Assembly (NCBI GenBank): GCA_021613335.1 | Contig: JAJTWR010000308.1 | Span: forward strand, 1,570,001 to 1,634,000 | Source of the DNA: Whitmania pigra | Lineage: Eukaryota > Annelida > Clitellata > Hirudinida > Haemopidae | Length of the DNA stretch: 64,000 nucleotides | Direction of reading: 5' to 3' | Shown here: positions 60,398 to 64,000 of the stretch, piece by piece | Numbering within the stretch: the first letter of the stretch is position 1 | How the letters are laid out: every line of letters begins with the position of its first letter | Program-made: the position numbers and the translations under genes | Notes under the pieces: generated by a model | Told to the model about the DNA's origin: nothing | Databases searched by the model: none | The model's input: the letters and a program-made list of their open reading frames with translations, nothing else

Positions 60398-61149
60398 TCT
60401 TCTGACTGAATAACGAGTGAATAAGCGAAAAGAGAGGGCTGGAAGTAAATAGATTCTTTACATTAGTAAGACAATAATCGCACAATTTTATTTATCAACA
60501 TTCGTCAGCATTTTCTCGCAGCCCTTTGTATCAGTGGTCGTTAAGTCATAAGATATCGAAAAAGTGCTCCAGCTTAAGTAGAACTCTATGGACAAGCCAA
60601 TTATTAAAAGTAAACTTTGAAAATCGTCCGAATCGATTCGATAGAAGAGAATTATTCTCACAATCTAGTACACGAAAGTTCCTCGATGTCCCGTTGAAAC
60701 TCGATTCGCACGAAATTGTCGGGACATTTTATTGCGCGTGCAAAACTCCCTCGTGCAGTCACACAGCGACGCAGGATGCGAAGTTATTCGTAGAAGGAAG
60801 CTATCAGTGTCCGTCATTCGAGAGTGGTGAAGACAGCCCACATAACAAACGAATGTTCTTGACACTTAACTCTACCTTGTTTTACCTTGATATACTAGTT
60901 AATGTTAAACTCTACCTTGACAAACAAGTTAATGTTCATGCTTATTTTACAACAGTTTAAAATCATTCTTAAGTAAGTTTTAATATTATACAAAATAGAT
61001 ATGCAACAATATCTCGATAAAATTATTTTATCACACCTTTTCAGTTTTCAGCGAAAACATGACATGTAAAAAACGACGTCATATTTGATAGCCAAAACAT
61101 CTTTTCAACTTTCGCTTGTAACTATAAAATACTAACATCAACAATATAA
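60398..61149. promoter_or_regulatory. Divergent promoter region between plakin and PH-domain gene
   Basis: 750 bp separate the two divergent start codons, so they probably share a bidirectional promoter. The part at 60640-60860 is less AT-rich than its surroundings. No TATA box was singled out. Confidence 0.45.
60526..60960 (+). CDS. Possible small ORF, unknown (144 codons)
   Basis: A 435-nt open frame within the divergent promoter region. Its middle has a cysteine-rich stretch (FYCACKTPSCSHTATQDAKL) and QCPSF. I recognise no family, there is no flanking splice structure, and a 66-codon frame is open on the other strand. It may be chance openness of a less AT-rich promoter, or an upstream exon. 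Confidence 0.25.
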   Translation: MYQWSLSHKISKKCSSLSRTLWTSQLLKVNFENRPNRFDRRELFSQSSTRKFLDVPLKLDSHEIVGTFYCACKTPSCSHTATQDAKLFVEGSYQCPSFESGEDSPHNKRMFLTLNSTLFYLDILVNVKLYLDKQVNVHAYFTTV

Positions 61150-63520
61150 ATGTTCATAAAAGTTGGATGGATGTATAAATATGGTTAGAACATTTTAAGC
61201 GAACAAAAATAAATGAAAATTATCACAAATTACTGTTACGTTGTTTAAATGAATGACATTTTTGTCAAACAAGACGAGCAAAGCGTAATTGGAAAGCGAC
61301 ATTTATTAATTTAGGTATTAATTAATTTCTCATAAAACCGAGTTGATGAAGTTATGAGGATGTGCAACGATGCTATAACTTTCAGGGGGTTTCTTTCCAT
61401 TTGCATGGTGGTCCCTCTATTGGTTCGTATTGGATCAGCTGACATGTTCACTAAATTATTACAAATCTCCAAAAAAACCTAAAAGAAGAGGTAACATTAT
61501 CTTGGATGGAACCCATCTTATGCTGACGAGTGATAAGGTAAGCGACATCTGGAATGTTCTGAAATGAATGAAGAAATTATGGTCGATTGCTATTCAGTTA
61601 GGGTGGGTGTATTTGCCTCCGTGGTTAAGAAGAGAAAACATATTTGGAGTCATGACGGCAACTCGTTCGTTGACTCTGTGTTGCAACTACACGGCTGAAA
61701 CGGAGTAAGTGGAATGCTATCTTATCGAGTAGATATTTTAGCTTAATATAATAGATGTTCGAAATGGGCTTCTTAATTATTTTTATATTTTTGAAGAGTT
61801 GCAAGGCAAAGTCATCATCGTGTAAACAATCATTTGGACATTATCTGGAGAGTAAGCATGGAAGGTGCGAAAAAGAGCATCCGGGATTTTAAATTATTGT
61901 GATAGGCTAAATAGAGGTGACTAATATATGTTAAAGGAAAAACAAAGGTTATATAGCAAAGTCTTTTAAGAAAACTTAAGACATTAGTAGAAGAGGCAGG
62001 CACGAGAAGGAGGAGAGGTGGTTGCAGGCCTTTGACATCTTGAAAAGTATTTCCTTTAGGACGAAAATTGTTCACTTGTCATTGTTTACCATGTCACACG
62101 AGCAGATCGTCCAATTGGCAGTGTTGGAACAATTTGTGAGCCTAAAAAACTGATCTGAAAAAAGTGGTTGCTGCATAATTTACGCCATTCTTAACCTCAA
62201 CGATTTGATGTTATGTTTGGATAGGTTGGAACTGAAGGGTATCTAATATATCTGGAATTTCTCAATATGACCAATACAAAGTCCAATATCAAACACCAAC
62301 ATTTTGTATATAATTTTTTAGCTCATTATTTTTTTAAAGAAAGTAATTCAATTTTCTAAAATTGGTCGCTTGCGACAGGAACCTCTTTTGCATTTGCTTA
62401 CCATCGTTTTCCGTCAGACGTGTGAGCTAGCTCACAGAGTTGCGTTTCTGCGTGAGGCAGTAGTCCAACATTTCGAGAGATACCAACTCAGCTTGCACTG
62501 CCATAAGAACCCTTGAGAATGAGCGCTTTATAAATATCATGTAACTAATATGAAGCGCCTCTGGCTGTATGTAAATGAACTACAACAATCCTACCACTAA
62601 CATTTATTCAAATCGATTTTGTTCAAACCAAAACACATTTTAAAAGGTTTCCTTTTTTTATTTGTAACTTTAATTCTACATATATTTTAAAATGTTTCCA
62701 GATCCTGGATTGAGGTAATGGATATGTTCAGGCCTGAGTTGTTCAATAAAAGAATGGATGCGGCCGAAAAAATTGCCAAATGCATGAAGTTCAATGTGCC
62801 TTACAAAAGACAGAGAGTAGAGGAGGACATGATTAAAGCTATTGAAGACAGAAAGGATGTTTTGGAATCTCATCTGCCTATCCACTCGAGATTGTTTGGA
62901 TTTAACGAAGCACCAATTTATCCTCATAACATCGACCCCAATTACACCTATCCATGTAAAGATATGTTGAACATATATTTGAATATAATTTTTTGAAAAC
63001 AAATTCTCAAAATGATTCCAGACCATTACGTTCCTCGCCAAGTCTGGAACTTACATCCACATCTTGCCGAAAATCTCAAAAATGTTGCAAGTTCGTTCAG
63101 ATCTCTTTGTAATGTGCAATATATTAATAAATTTAAAGTATTATTCAATTTGGAGCAGTGACTTTTTTAAATTATTTACTTTAAACAGTAATCACCTAAT
63201 TTAATTTTAAAAATTACAGACAGGGCTATAACGCTCCTAGCTCACACACCTCCTACATCACCCAGCGGGACCGCTCGACAATCATGTTTGTATAAATATT
63301 GGTGGCACATCAAATGGAGATGATTTAGTATATAAAAATAATTATTTCTTTAGTGAATTCCGATAAAAGGAGGGAGGAGGCAAGTGAAATTCAAATTGGC
63401 AAACTTCTGGGTGCGCTGACGGAAACAAAACAAGTCATAAACAACCTTATGACCAAACAGCAAGAGCAAGCCAAGCACATTCAAAACTTGGAAAACTTTC
63501 TCAATGAGCAAAATCCATGA
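61150..63520 (+). CDS. PH-domain protein with C-terminal coiled coil, 7 exons
   Basis: Exons: 61150-61183, 61386-61537, 61598-61704, 62702-62955, 63022-63090, 63220-63285 and 63354-63520. They total 849 nt, 282 residues. A pleckstrin-homology domain occupies about residues 1-105: it opens VGWMYKYGG across the first splice junction, then WWSLYWFVLDQ, LNYYKSPKKPKRRGNIILDG, ENIFGVMTATRSLTLCCNY and the terminal helix SWIEVM. A helical middle follows (VPYKRQRVEEDMIKAIEDRK), then a low-complexity TPPTSPSGTARQS linker. A coiled coil ends the protein (IGKLLGALTETKQVINNLMT, EQAKHIQNLENFLNEQ). PH domains typically bind phosphoinositides or proteins at membranes. I do not recognise the family from its C-terminal part. 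The start is the first codon of the PH domain, which makes the N-terminus very short; an upstream exon is possible. Confidence 0.75.
62414..62585 (+). repeat. tRNA-derived SINE, diverged copy, in PH-gene intron 3
   Basis: It shares CTTGCACTGCC, GAGCGCTTTATAAAT and GAAGCGCCTCTGGCTGTATG with the SINE at 42361-42543 (there on the minus strand). The pol III boxes are eroded (AACATTTCGAGAGATACC at the B-box position), so it is an older copy. Confidence 0.7.
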
Positions 63521-64000
63521 AGGAGTTCTCGCTAAATGATTTCTCCGAAAATGTTGTGATATTAGAAGCAACAAACCGACTACAACATCCACATCGTCAC
63601 TTTAGGCTATGAATTTTTAATTTTATGCAAAATAATATGATCTTTTATTATTGAGCCCAGCTTGTTATTCAATTTGTCAAAAGCGAAATATCTTTTTAGA
63701 TGTTAAAATATATTAATATATATATAATAATATAAAAATAGCTATGGTACCTAATGCTATTGTGAAATTTACTTCACACGAAAATAAGTTTTAATGAAAC
63801 GCTAAATAAATTTTTAAAATTCGAAAATAAAAAAAAATCATGCTTTAAACAGAATGTTATAAGATGTCTAGTTAGATATTTGAAAATTAAAGATCATGAA
63901 TTGTGGAGCCAGAAATTAAGTAAACACATTCGCGCCAAACATATTCAATCAATACGCTCTTAAAAAAACGCTCACAACGATATGGTACCTGATAGACGAT
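63521..64000. other. Intergenic, nothing recognised
   Basis: AT-rich 3' flank with TA runs near 63710-63735 and AATAAATTT near 63805. No gene was identified before the window ends. Confidence 0.5.

Overview
This window is AT-rich nuclear DNA from an invertebrate animal. The coding genes are split by many short GT-AG introns. The conserved ones are animal or general eukaryotic genes: LIN9, an SLC7A cationic amino acid transporter, SMC4, CUL4 and a plakin. Between and inside them lie many kinds of transposable element. I cannot name the phylum from sequence alone. Rhodopsin-like receptors, a plakin and a LIN9 with a DIRP domain point to a metazoan.

Layout. 1-2.5 kb: 5' half of a non-LTR retrotransposon on the minus strand (frameshifted ORF1, open ORF2 running off the left edge), followed by an ATT microsatellite. 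3.5-8.4 kb: tandem cluster of lineage-specific GPCRs on the minus strand, with two complete three-exon genes, a duplicated broken last exon and an exon-2 fragment. 9-10.2 kb: a tRNA-like repeat and a complete 413-bp hAT MITE with a perfect 8-bp target duplication. 10.5-13 kb: two paralogous TOPORS-like RING genes (minus). 14.4-18.6 kb: LIN9 (minus, 16 exons). 21.1-24.5 kb: SLC7A transporter (plus, 14 exons). 24.7-25.8 kb: hAT debris inside an element with inverted arrays of short repeats. 26.7-27.9 kb: another RING gene (minus).

28.2-39.5 kb is a nest of transposons. A TIR-bounded 6-kb block holds a dead pogo/Tigger-type element and an almost intact I-superfamily-like LINE. Next comes a deletion-derivative LTR element (gag plus integrase only) with a 5-bp target duplication. 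Last is a Tc1/mariner element with a hAT inserted in it and a 231-bp segment of its transposase repeated four times in frame.

40.1-49.1 kb: SMC4 (plus), with a SINE and simple tandem repeats in its introns. 50.2-55.3 kb: CUL4 (plus), convergent with a compact plakin gene (55.7-60.4 kb, minus). The plakin is divergent from a small PH-domain/coiled-coil gene (61.2-63.5 kb, plus) that holds a second copy of the SINE.

The host genes do not form one pathway. LIN9 (DREAM/MuvB), SMC4 (condensin) and CUL4 (CRL4 ubiquitin ligase) all serve the cell cycle or chromatin, but their proximity is probably incidental. Gene models below were read by hand from reading-frame continuity, splice signals and known family sequence. 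For LIN9, the transporter, the two GPCRs, the third RING gene and the PH gene the exon lengths sum to whole codons.
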